Origin: an uncultured Woeseia sp.
Lineage (GTDB): Bacteria > Pseudomonadota > Gammaproteobacteria > Steroidobacterales > Woeseiaceae
Reading direction: 5' to 3'
Assembly (NCBI GenBank): GCA_937925605.1
Contig: CALALV010000178.1
Location: 1-12,155 of the forward strand
DNA length: 12,155 bases
The notes under the pieces were generated by a model, which worked only from the letters and a program-made list of their open reading frames with translations, did not search any database and had not been told where the DNA came from. Position 1 is the stretch's first letter. Each line of letters begins with the position of its first letter. The position numbers and the translations under genes were made by a program. Shown one piece after another: positions 1 through 7,469 of the stretch.

Positions 1-295
1 GCTCGCGCCGCTCGCGCCGCTCGCGGCCCGCCGCCTCGTCCTCGCTGGAGTACCCGCGCGCCTCGAGCGGTGGACCGCGGCGGGACGGCACGCCGAGCAC
101 CTCGAAACGCCAGCGCAGCTGGTCGCGCACGAGCTCGACCGTGTCGCCGGCGGCGACCCGCTGGCCGGGCGACGCGCGTTCGCCGTTGACGCGCACGTGA
201 CCGCCCGTCACGGCCCGGGCCGCGAGCGTGCGGGTCTTGTAGAAGCGCGTGAACCACAGGTAGCGGTCGATACGCAGTCCGGCGTCGCTGGTCAC
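1..295 (-). CDS. hslR: Hsp15-like S4-domain RNA-binding protein, 5' part (C-terminus beyond window)
   Basis: The first 98 codons are present and the 3' end lies outside the window. An S4 RNA-binding domain spans about residues 7-70: LRIDRYLWFTRFYKTR, then GGHVRVNGERASPGQRV and a GDTVEL strand. This is the Hsp15 arrangement, whose family member in E. coli binds stalled 50S subunits carrying nascent chains and helps recycle them in the cytosol. Residues from about 85 onward are charged (ERRERRE), matching the basic tail of the family. The start is GTG at 293-295, preceded by GGGGA five bases away on the minus strand. The longer in-frame extension upstream has no better start. The gene diverges from kbl with only 71 bp between the start codons. 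Assignment to Hsp15 rather than another S4 paralogue rests on the RxDxYLWFxRFYKTR signature and length. Confidence 0.85.
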   Translation of the reverse strand, partial: MTSDAGLRIDRYLWFTRFYKTRTLAARAVTGGHVRVNGERASPGQRVAAGDTVELVRDQLRWRFEVLGVPSRRGPPLEARGYSSEDEAAGRERRERRE

Positions 296-327
296 TCGAG
301 TCCCCGGCCCGCGTGCCTTGCGGGCGC

Positions 328-336
328 TGATATACT
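328..336 (+). promoter_or_regulatory. Extended -10 promoter of kbl-tdh
   Basis: TGATATACT at 328-336 is an extended -10 element (TGn followed by TATACT, one mismatch to TATAAT). No convincing -35 box lies 17 bp upstream, which extended -10 promoters tolerate. Transcription would start near 343, giving a leader of about 24 nt containing the kbl ribosome-binding site GGAGAG (354-359). The same AT-rich island reads TATATC on the other strand and could also serve the divergent hslR gene. Confidence 0.55.
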
Positions 337-366
337 CTGCGGCCTTTGACCCCGGAGAGCAAACCC

Positions 367-1566
367 GTGGCAGCAGCTATCCTGGAACGCCTGGCGGAGC
401 AGACCGAGGCGCTGAAAGACGAGGGCCTGTACAAGCGCGAGCGCATCATCGCCGGACCGCAGCAGGCCGACATCCACGTCCGCGACGACGGCAGCGAGCG
501 CGAGGTCATCAACCTGTGCGCGAACAACTACCTCGGGCTCGCGAATCATCCCGAGGTCGTCGCCGCCGCGCACCGCGCGCTGGACGAATTCGGCTACGGC
601 GTCGCCTCGGTGCGCTTCATCTGCGGCACGCAGACGATCCACAAGGAACTCGAGCGGCGCATAAGCGAATACCTCGGTACCGAGGACACGATACTCTACC
701 CGTCCTGTTTCGACGCGAACGGCGGGCTGTTCGAAACGCTGCTGGACGACCAGGACGCGGTCATCTCCGACGCGCTCAACCACGCCTCGATCATCGACGG
801 CATCCGGCTGTGCAAGGCCGGACGCCACCGCTACGCCAACGACGACATGAACGACCTCGAGGCGAAGCTGAAGGACGCCGCGGACGCGCGCCACCGGCTC
901 ATCGTGACCGACGGCGTGTTTTCGATGGACGGCACGATCGCGAACCTCGCCGACATCTGCGACCTGGCCGACCGCTACGACGCGCTGACGATGATCGACG
1001 ACTGCCACGCGACCGGCTTCCTGGGCAAGACCGGCCGCGGCACGCACGAGTACCGCGACGTCATGGGCCGCATCGACATCATCACCGGCACGCTCGGCAA
1101 GGCTCTCGGCGGCGCCTCGGGCGGCTTCACCTCCGGCCGCCGCGAGATCGTGGCCTGGCTCAGGCAGCGTTCGCGACCCTACCTGTTCTCGAACTCGGTC
1201 GCCCCGGTCATCGCCGCTACCTCGATCGCGGTACTGGATCTGCTCGAGAAAGATGCGAGCCTGCGCGAAAGCCTGGCCGACAACGCGGCCTTTTTCCGCG
1301 GCGAGATGGAAGCACTCGGCTTCGAGCTGAAGCCCGGCGAACACCCGATCGTGCCGGTCATGCTGGGCGACGCGAAGCTCGCCTCGACGATGGCGGACCG
1401 GCTGCTCGATCACGGCATCTACGTGATCGGCTTCTCGTTCCCGGTCGTGCCGAAGGGCGAGGCGCGCATCCGCACGCAGATGTCCGCAGGCCTCGAGCGC
1501 AAGCACCTGGAGCGTGCCGTTGCCGCGTTCGCCGAGGTCGGCCGCGAACTCGGCGTCATCAACTAG
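367..1566 (+). CDS. kbl: 2-amino-3-ketobutyrate CoA ligase (glycine C-acetyltransferase)
   Basis: This cytosolic PLP enzyme (EC 2.3.1.29) cleaves 2-amino-3-oxobutyrate with CoA to glycine and acetyl-CoA, the second step of threonine degradation through Tdh. The 399 residues match the ~398 of the E. coli enzyme almost end to end. Visible landmarks of the alpha-oxoamine synthase fold are CANNYLGLANHP (51-62), SVRFICGTQ (81-89), the PLP-stacking His139 in ALNHASIIDG, Asp211 and His214 in DDCHATGF, and the PLP Schiff-base Lys245 in GTLGKALGGASGG. The C-terminal PVVPKGEARIRTQMSA is also typical. The start is GTG at 367, seven bases after GGAGAG. A TTG at 346 would lengthen the protein by seven residues but would put that ribosome-binding site inside the gene. 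tdh follows after 10 nt. Confidence 0.95.
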   Translation: MAAAILERLAEQTEALKDEGLYKRERIIAGPQQADIHVRDDGSEREVINLCANNYLGLANHPEVVAAAHRALDEFGYGVASVRFICGTQTIHKELERRISEYLGTEDTILYPSCFDANGGLFETLLDDQDAVISDALNHASIIDGIRLCKAGRHRYANDDMNDLEAKLKDAADARHRLIVTDGVFSMDGTIANLADICDLADRYDALTMIDDCHATGFLGKTGRGTHEYRDVMGRIDIITGTLGKALGGASGGFTSGRREIVAWLRQRSRPYLFSNSVAPVIAATSIAVLDLLEKDASLRESLADNAAFFRGEMEALGFELKPGEHPIVPVMLGDAKLASTMADRLLDHGIYVIGFSFPVVPKGEARIRTQMSAGLERKHLERAVAAFAEVGRELGVIN

Positions 1567-1576
1567 GAACAAGACG

Positions 1577-2605
1577 ATGAAAGCACTGGTCAAGGCGAAG
1601 CCGGAACGCGGCATCTGGATGGAAGATGTCGAGAAGCCGGTCGTCGGCCACAACGACGTGCTGATCCGCGTTAAGCACGCGGCAATCTGCGGCACGGACA
1701 TCCACATCTTCCAGTGGGACGACTGGGCGGCGAAGACGATCCCGGTGCCGATGGCGGTCGGCCACGAGTTCTCGGGCGAGATCGTCGAGGTCGGCAGCGA
1801 GGTCGTCGGCTTCGAGTCCGGCGACCGCGTCTCGGCCGAGGGCCACATCACCTGCGGCGTGTGCCGCAACTGCCGCGCCGGCCGCAGGCACCTGTGCATG
1901 AACACGCGCGGCGTCGGCGTCAACCGGCCCGGGGCCTTCGCCGAGTTCGTCGCGGTGCCGGCCTTCAACGTGTTCAAGTTGCCGGACGCGATCAGCGACG
2001 AGATGGCGTCGATCCTCGACCCGCTCGGCAACGCGACGCACACGGCCTTGTCCTTCGACCTGGTCGGAGAGGACGTGCTGATTACCGGCGCCGGTCCGAT
2101 CGGCATCATGGCCGTCGCGATCGCGCGTTACGCGGGCGCCCGCCACGTCGTCATCACCGACGTCAACGACTACCGCCTGTCGCTCGCGAAAGAAATGGGT
2201 GCGACGCGTGCGCTGAACGTCGGCAAGGAGTCGATCAGCGACACGATGCGCGAACTCGGCATGACCGAGGGCTTCGACGTCGGCATGGAGATGTCCGGCA
2301 ACGCGCACGCGTTCCGCGACCTGCTGCGCTCGATGCACCACGGCGGCAAGGTCGCGCTGCTGGGCATCCCGCCCGAGGAGACCGCGATCGACTGGAACCA
2401 GGTGATTTTCAAGGGCCTCTTGCTGAAGGGCATCTACGGCCGCGAGATGTTCGAGACCTGGTACAAGATGTCGAGCATGCTGCAGAGCGGTCTCGACATT
2501 TCCCCGATCATCACCCACCGCTTCCCGGCCGACGACTACCTCGAGGCGTTCCGGCTGATGGAGTCCGGACAGTCGGGCAAGGTGATCCTCGACTGGGCGA
2601 GCTGA
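1577..2605 (+). CDS. tdh: L-threonine 3-dehydrogenase, zinc- and NAD-dependent
   Basis: This enzyme (EC 1.1.1.103) oxidises L-threonine to 2-amino-3-oxobutyrate with NAD+, feeding Kbl. It is a 342-residue medium-chain dehydrogenase (E. coli Tdh has 341). Catalytic zinc ligands are Cys38 (AAICGTDIH) and His63-Glu64 (VGHEF). The structural zinc loop has Cys93, Cys96, Cys99 and Cys107. The Rossmann nucleotide loop is GAGPIG at 171-176. KGIYGREMFETWYKM and the SGQSGKVIL end are Tdh hallmarks that separate it from sorbitol or alcohol dehydrogenases. The ATG at 1577 is preceded by AGGA (1565-1568), which overlaps the kbl TAG stop, so the two genes are probably translationally linked. A longer frame opening at 1514 lies inside kbl and is not used. 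Confidence 0.96.
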   Translation: MKALVKAKPERGIWMEDVEKPVVGHNDVLIRVKHAAICGTDIHIFQWDDWAAKTIPVPMAVGHEFSGEIVEVGSEVVGFESGDRVSAEGHITCGVCRNCRAGRRHLCMNTRGVGVNRPGAFAEFVAVPAFNVFKLPDAISDEMASILDPLGNATHTALSFDLVGEDVLITGAGPIGIMAVAIARYAGARHVVITDVNDYRLSLAKEMGATRALNVGKESISDTMRELGMTEGFDVGMEMSGNAHAFRDLLRSMHHGGKVALLGIPPEETAIDWNQVIFKGLLLKGIYGREMFETWYKMSSMLQSGLDISPIITHRFPADDYLEAFRLMESGQSGKVILDWAS

Positions 2606-2638
2606 GCGCCCGGCGCAGCACGCCGCGGGCCGGCCCTG

Positions 2639-2658
2639 GCGCCCGGCGTGCCGGGCGC
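2639..2658. terminator. GC hairpin between convergent tdh and sppA
   Basis: GCGCCCGG (2639-2646), loop CGTG, CCGGGCGC (2651-2658) form a perfect 8-bp stem in the 82-bp gap between two convergent genes. Position and symmetry fit a bidirectional terminator. No T-run follows on either strand, so intrinsic termination would be inefficient. Confidence 0.5.
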
Positions 2659-2687
2659 GGCGATCCGCGACAGGGCGACCCGGCCCC

Positions 2688-4497
2688 TCAGCGCAGCGCG
2701 CCGCAGGCGAGACAGAGCGCGTAGCGGCCGCCGGGATCGTTGAAACGCAGGACCCCGTCGAGGCGCGCCTCGAGTTGCCCCGCCAGCCGCTCGAGCGAGC
2801 CGCGACGCGAGCCGGCGGCGCCCGCGTCGACCCCCAGAGGCAGGGCGCCCCTCCGGTTCGTAGTAGCGCCGTCCCCAGCTGCCCTGCTCGAGTTCCGCGA
2901 GTTCCGCCGCCGCGGCGACGGCGCGCTCGAGGTCGCCGATCTCGTCGACGAGCCCGTTGTTCATCGCCTCGCGACCGGTCCAGACCTGGCCCTCGGCGAC
3001 CCGGAGCACGGCGTCGCGGTCCATCTCGCGATAGCGCGCGACGTTGTCGACGAACTCGTCGTAGTTGTCCTCGACCAGCGCCTGCAGGATCGCACGCGTG
3101 TCGTCGCTCAGCGCGCGGTCGATGCGCAGGGCGCCAGCAACCGGCGTCGTGCCGAGCCCGTCCGTGTGCACGCCGACCATGTCGAGCGTGCGCTCGATGT
3201 TCGGGAACATCGCCAGCACGCCGATCGAGCCGGTGATCGTCGTCTCGTTGGCGAAGATGCGGTCCGCGGCCATCGAGATCCAGTAGCCGCCGGAGGCCGC
3301 GACGCTGCTCATCGATGCCACGACCGGCTTGCCGGCGTCCTGCAGGGCCAGCACTTCCTTCAGGATCTGGTCGGACGCGAAGACGCTGCCGCCCGGGCTG
3401 TCGACGCGCAGCACCACCGCCTGCACGTTCTCGTCGCGGCGCGCGCGGGCGAGCAGCTCCGAGGTCGAGTCGCCGCCGATCGTCCCCGGCGGCTGCCGGC
3501 CGTCGAGGATCTCGCCGGAGGCGACGATGACCGCGACGTTGCTGTCCTTCGACTCCGTGTCGAGCAGGCGCCGGTGCGCGAGATAGTCGTCGAGCGCCGC
3601 GGCCCGGTAGCCTAGCGGGCTGTCCTCGTCCTTGCCGGCATGCTCGGCGATCCTGTCGACGAGCTCGTCCTGCGCCAGCAGTTCATCGACGAAGCCGAAC
3701 TCGACGGCGACGCCGGCGGCGGTCAGCTCGGGGCTCGCCGTGCGCGCGGCGAACTCGGCGAGCATGCGCTCGATCGTGTCCGGCGCGAGATCGCGCGCGA
3801 CCTGGATGCGGTCCTGGTAGCTGCCCCACAGGAACTCGAGCAGGCGGCTGAACGAGCGCCGGTCTTCCTCCGACATGTCGTTGCGCGTGTAGGACTCGAA
3901 CGCGGTCTTGTACTCGCCGGCGCGGAACACGTGCCAGTCGATTTTCAGCCGGTCGATGAGGTCCTTGTAGTAGTTGCGGTAGACGGCGAAGCCGGGCAGC
4001 AGCAGCAGGCCCTGCGGGTCCATGTAGACCTCGTCGGCATGCGCGGCGAGGTAGTAGCCCGCCTGCGAAAAATAGGCGCCGTGCGCGATGACCGGCTTGC
4101 CCGACTCGCGGAACGCGTCCAGCGCGTCGGCGACGCGTTCAAGCTTTGACAGGCCGCCCCCGGCCAGACCGCGCAGGTCGAGCACGACGCTGGTGATGCG
4201 CTCGTCGCCGGCAGCGAACTGCAGGCCCTCGACGACGTCGCGGACCAGCGTCTGCGCTTCCAGGTCGCCGGTCAGTTCCGCGAGGCCGCGGTCGAACGGG
4301 TCGCCGGCAAGCTGCTCGACCAGCGCGCCCTGCGGCTGGATCAGCAGCGCCCCGCGTTCCGGTAACGAAGGCGCACCGGCCGTCATCGCCGCAATGATGA
4401 TCGAGAAGACGAGCAGGAGCACGACCAGGTGCAGCACCTTGCGCAGCGCGTCCGCGCCGCGCCACAGGCCCCGTAGCAGTCTGAAAAACCAGTTCAT
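2688..4497 (-). CDS. sppA: Signal peptide peptidase SppA (protease IV), 67K type, with a C-terminal frameshift in the read sequence
   Basis: SppA is an inner-membrane serine protease that degrades signal peptides released after secretion. One membrane segment lies at about residues 21-41. Two tandem S49 domains follow: the N-terminal one holds the general base Lys197 (RAGEYKTAFE), the C-terminal one the nucleophile Ser402 (SVAASGGYWIS). ATG at 4495-4497 has AAGGAGA (4506-4512) eight bases upstream. The opening frame is sound to about Gly550 (YYEPEG), then turns into arginine-rich sequence running to 2536 inside tdh. The frame one base on continues sensibly to FNDPGGRYALCLACGALR and a TGA at 2688-2690, resembling the conserved SppA tail. 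Removing one base near 2848-2851 or 2831-2835 restores a 602-residue protein (E. coli has 618). Whether the shift is real or a sequencing error cannot be told here. Catalytic domains are intact. Confidence 0.9.
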
Positions 4498-4547
4498 CGA
4501 GTCGTTCTCCTTGTCGTCACTGGTGCCGCCGGCTGCGCGGCGGCCTC

Positions 4548-4563
4548 ACTATAGCGCATGCGC
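4548..4563 (-). promoter_or_regulatory. Possible sppA promoter with adjacent palindrome
   Basis: On the minus strand TATAGT (4553-4548) resembles a -10 box about 50 nt before the sppA start, directly preceded by the 10-bp palindrome GCGCATGCGC (4554-4563). No good -35 box is seen. A GCCGCC/GGCGGC inverted repeat (4525-4530 and 4539-4544) would lie in the leader. The 98-bp gap between dctM and sppA contains no gene. Confidence 0.3.
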
Positions 4564-4595
4564 CGCCGGCGCCGTCGCCGGGCAACCCGACGCGA

Positions 4596-5849
4596 TCAGA
4601 CCAGCCAGAGGGTCAGGTCGGACCAGTACGCGATGACCAGCACCGACAACAGCAGGATCAGCAGGAACGGCAGCGTCGCCGCGTAGACCTGCATGATCGG
4701 CTTGTCGAAGCGGTAGCTCGCGATGAACAGGTTCAGCCCGACCGGCGGCGTCGAGTAGCCGAGCTGCATGGCGGCCAGGAACACGATGCCGAGATGGATC
4801 GGGTCGACGCCGTACTGCGCCGCGATCGGCAGGATCAGCGGCACGACCAGCACGATCGCCGAGAAGATGTCGAGGATCGCGCCGAGGATGAGCAGGAAGA
4901 CCAGCAGCAGCGCGAGGAAGCTGGCCTTGTCCGTCACGAGCTCGGCGACCCAGGCGAGCAGCTGCTGCGGCACGCCGGCGTCGATCATGTAGTTCGTCGA
5001 GGCCAGCGAGACGCCGAGGATGACCAGGATTCCGCCGACCAGCAGCATCGACTCGCGCATGACCACGGGCAGCTTGCGCAGGCTGATCTCGCGCATGATG
5101 AAGACCTCGACGATCAGCACGTACAGCGCCGTCACGGCCGCCGCCTCGGACACCGCGAAGAAGCCGGAGTAGATACCGCCGAGCACGACGACGGGCAGCG
5201 GCAGCTCCCACTTCGCCGCCCACAGCGCGGCGCCGGCCGCTTTCCACGAGAAGGCCTCGAGCGGCTTGCGGTTGGTCCGGTTCACCCACAGGCTGTAGCC
5301 GGCCAGCATCACGAGCATCAGCATGCCCGGCATCACGCCGCCGCGGAACAGCGAGTCGATGGAGACCTCCGCGACGATGCCGTACAGGATCAGCGGCAGC
5401 GACGGCGCGAACAGGAGGCCGAGCGAGCCGGAAGTCGTCACCAGCCCCAGGTTGAAGTTGTCGGGATAGCCGTCCTGCTTCAGCGCCGGGTACAGGATCG
5501 CGCCGAGCGCGATGATCGTCACGCCCGAGGCGCCCGTGAACGCGGTGAAGAACGCGCAGGCGGCGAGCGCTACCAGCGCCAGGCCGCCGGGCATCCAGCC
5601 GAGCAGCGCGCCGGTCAGGCGCACGAGCCGCTGGGGCGCGCCGCTCTCCGAGAGCAGGTAGCCGGCGAACGTGAACAGCGGGATCGCCGACAGGAACGGC
5701 ATTCCTGCGAGGCCCAGGATCTCGACGGCGATCGCCATCAGGTCGATGTCCTCGCGCCAGTAGCCGAGCATCGCGCTGCCGGCGATCACCGCGAACAGCG
5801 GCGCGCCGATGATCGCGAGCAGGACCAGCAGGGAGCCGGAGGCGATCAC
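4596..5849 (-). CDS. dctM: TRAP transporter large permease subunit (DctM family)
   Basis: This is the large membrane subunit of a tripartite ATP-independent periplasmic transporter, which moves solute with a sodium gradient. At 417 residues it is close to the usual ~425. It is hydrophobic throughout, with roughly a dozen membrane segments, and carries the family's loops: GMPFLSAIPLFTFAGYLL (49-66), TAFTGASGVTIIALG (102-116), GSLGLLFAPSLPLILYG, and LGYSTPPVGLNLFI near the end. The start is GTG at 5847-5849, which overlaps the dctQ stop in a 4-nt GTGA, so translation is probably coupled. It is the last gene of the operon. The solute is not identifiable from this subunit. Confidence 0.95.
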   Translation of the reverse strand: MIASGSLLVLLAIIGAPLFAVIAGSAMLGYWREDIDLMAIAVEILGLAGMPFLSAIPLFTFAGYLLSESGAPQRLVRLTGALLGWMPGGLALVALAACAFFTAFTGASGVTIIALGAILYPALKQDGYPDNFNLGLVTTSGSLGLLFAPSLPLILYGIVAEVSIDSLFRGGVMPGMLMLVMLAGYSLWVNRTNRKPLEAFSWKAAGAALWAAKWELPLPVVVLGGIYSGFFAVSEAAAVTALYVLIVEVFIMREISLRKLPVVMRESMLLVGGILVILGVSLASTNYMIDAGVPQQLLAWVAELVTDKASFLALLLVFLLILGAILDIFSAIVLVVPLILPIAAQYGVDPIHLGIVFLAAMQLGYSTPPVGLNLFIASYRFDKPIMQVYAATLPFLLILLLSVLVIAYWSDLTLWLV

Positions 5850-6364
5850 GTGCCGTCACCCGCGGGCGGGCGCAGCAGACGCCACGCTTCGAGCGCGGCG
5901 TTACGCAGGAAATTCCAGGTCATCAGCGCGAACGCGGCCGGCAGCAGCGCGTAGGCGAGCCAGGCCGGCACGTCGACCAGCACCGTGTCACCGAACTCCT
6001 TCGCCAGCGACACGTAGCGCCAGGACTGCCAGGCCAGCAGGCCGCAGATGCCGGCGGCGAAGCCGTCCGCGATCGCCTTTGGCAGGCGCGCCAGCCGTTC
6101 CGGGAGGACGTGCGACAGCACGTCGATGGACAGGTGCCGGTCGCTGCGGCTCGCTGCAATCGACGCGATCAGCGCGATCCACAGCACCATGAGGCGGGTC
6201 AGTTCGTCGGCCCAGACGAAGCCCGAGCTGAAAAACAGGCGCATCGCGATCTGTCCGACGGCGACCAGCATCAGCGCGCCGAGCAGCAACACGAGGGCCG
6301 CGTTCTCGGCCGCGACGCCGAACCGCGCCAGCCTGCCTGCCGGGCGGCGCGGGCTCTCGGGCAT
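5846..6364 (-). CDS. dctQ: TRAP transporter small permease subunit (DctQ family)
   Basis: This is the small inner-membrane subunit that pairs with DctM. The 172-residue product has four predicted membrane segments at about 22-43, 52-71, 97-117 and 133-153. The Q-subunit signature is present: WADELTRLMVLW (51-62, with Trp51, Glu54 and Arg57), followed by the SDRHLSIDVL loop with His77. The ATG at 6362-6364 shares its first base with the last base of the dctP stop (TGATG). The open frame continues upstream to 7504, but that part is a shadow of dctP and carries no Q-subunit sequence. Separate Q and M genes differ from fused QM forms found in some TRAP systems. Confidence 0.92.
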   Translation of the reverse strand: MPESPRRPAGRLARFGVAAENAALVLLLGALMLVAVGQIAMRLFFSSGFVWADELTRLMVLWIALIASIAASRSDRHLSIDVLSHVLPERLARLPKAIADGFAAGICGLLAWQSWRYVSLAKEFGDTVLVDVPAWLAYALLPAAFALMTWNFLRNAALEAWRLLRPPAGDGT

Positions 6365-7437
6365 CAGCGCGTTCCGCTCTGCCCCGAATCGCCGCTCGCC
6401 GCGCGGGCGTCTTCCGCGACCTCGTTGGCCCCCGCCTGCCGGGCGCGGTAGTCGGCCAGGTGCTGACGCATCTCTTCGAGCAGCTCGGCCGAGAACAGGC
6501 CGCGCTCGGCCATGTCGGAGTTCGTTTCGCGCATGATCGCGCTGATCTTGTCGAACTCGCCGGCGCGCGGCTCGACGTTCTCGAGCCCGATGTTCAGGAG
6601 CGCGTCGATCGCGTTGGCCGTCTCGCGCTCGCTCGCCGCGTCGACCTCGGCGTAGATGCGCGTCAGCACGTCGTCGACCACTTGCTGGTCCGCGGCGGAC
6701 AGCTTGCCCCAGGTGCGCTCGCTGATGGCCATGAAGCCCATGGCATACAGCACCGGCAGCTGCGTGACGTAGCGGGTCTTCGTGTGCCACTGCAACGCGA
6801 GCGCGACAACCGGCGGAATGGCGACGATGTCGATCAACCCGGTCTGCAACCCGGTCAGCACGTCGGTCATCGGCAGCGCCACGGGCGACAGGTCGAGCGC
6901 CTTCATCGCCTCGTAGCTGATCAGGTCGCCCTCGGGCAGCCAGACCTTCTTGCCGCGCAGGTCCTCGTAACTGCGCACCGGCTCGTTCGACATGACGATC
7001 GCGAAGCCGCCGGAGGCGAAGCCGAAGGTCTTGAAGCCCAGCTCGTCGAAGCCCGCCTCGAGCTTGGGATCGAGGTGGCTGCGCACGTAGTCGACTTCGC
7101 CCTCGTCGCGAAACACGAACGGCAGGCCGTAGATGTTGAGGTCCGGGTAGCGCTTCTGGAAGTCGGTCGGCGCGAAGGTGCCACCGTGCAGCTGGCCGAT
7201 CTGGATCTTGCGCAGAACCTTGGCCTCGTTGCCCTGCACGCCGCCCGAGTAGAACTTGAGCTCGACGCGCCCCGCGGTGCGCTCCTTGATTTCTTTCGCG
7301 CCGGCACGGAACTCGCTCATCCAGTGCGAGTTCTCGGGTGCCAGCGTGGCGATCTTGATCTGCGTTGTCTGCGCCGTTGCCGCGGTGCCCGCGAGGGCGA
7401 GCAGCAGCCCGGCCAGTATCGACAGTCGCTTCAGCAT
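6364..7437 (-). CDS. dctP: TRAP transporter periplasmic substrate-binding protein (DctP family, TatP-like)
   Basis: This is the solute receptor of the transporter. Residues 1-22 are a Sec signal peptide (MLKRLS, hydrophobic core, ATA before Gln23), with no lipobox, so it should be soluble in the periplasm. The mature protein starts IKIATLAPENSHW and keeps the DctP course: GGVQGNEAKVLRKIQIGQLHGG, NIYGLPFVFRDEGE, YEDLRGKKVWLPEG, and LTGLQTGLIDIVAIPP. Classical DctP proteins carry an Arg in the KxR strand that binds the ligand carboxylate; here that position is Trp166, and the following helix region ends in Pro-Pro rather than the usual Asn. This suggests a different ligand. The total is 357 residues, with an Ala/Gly-rich tail after ~335. 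ATG at 7435-7437 has GGAGA five bases upstream; an ATG seven codons earlier would bury that site. Confidence 0.93.
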   Translation of the reverse strand: MLKRLSILAGLLLALAGTAATAQTTQIKIATLAPENSHWMSEFRAGAKEIKERTAGRVELKFYSGGVQGNEAKVLRKIQIGQLHGGTFAPTDFQKRYPDLNIYGLPFVFRDEGEVDYVRSHLDPKLEAGFDELGFKTFGFASGGFAIVMSNEPVRSYEDLRGKKVWLPEGDLISYEAMKALDLSPVALPMTDVLTGLQTGLIDIVAIPPVVALALQWHTKTRYVTQLPVLYAMGFMAISERTWGKLSAADQQVVDDVLTRIYAEVDAASERETANAIDALLNIGLENVEPRAGEFDKISAIMRETNSDMAERGLFSAELLEEMRQHLADYRARQAGANEVAEDARAASGDSGQSGTR

Positions 7438-7469
7438 CGTCGTCTCCGTTCCGGCCATCCGGGCCGGGT

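Noticed and set aside
292..2109. 605-codon open frame antisense to kbl and tdh
   Set aside because: It mirrors two well-recognised genes; its product is low-complexity and lacks any family motif. High GC removes stop codons in this phase.
2536..2687. Extension of sppA into the tdh 3' end
   Set aside because: The arginine-rich extension follows the frame shift near 2850; the conserved SppA-like tail ends at 2688 in the neighbouring frame.
2831..2851. Programmed frameshift in sppA
   Set aside because: There is no canonical slippery heptamer or clear stimulatory structure; a one-base indel in a C-run is simpler.
4794..5954. 386-codon plus-strand frame rich in Asp, Glu, Gln and Arg
   Set aside because: It is the complement of dctM and the end of dctQ; the composition is that expected from the reverse of hydrophobic codons.
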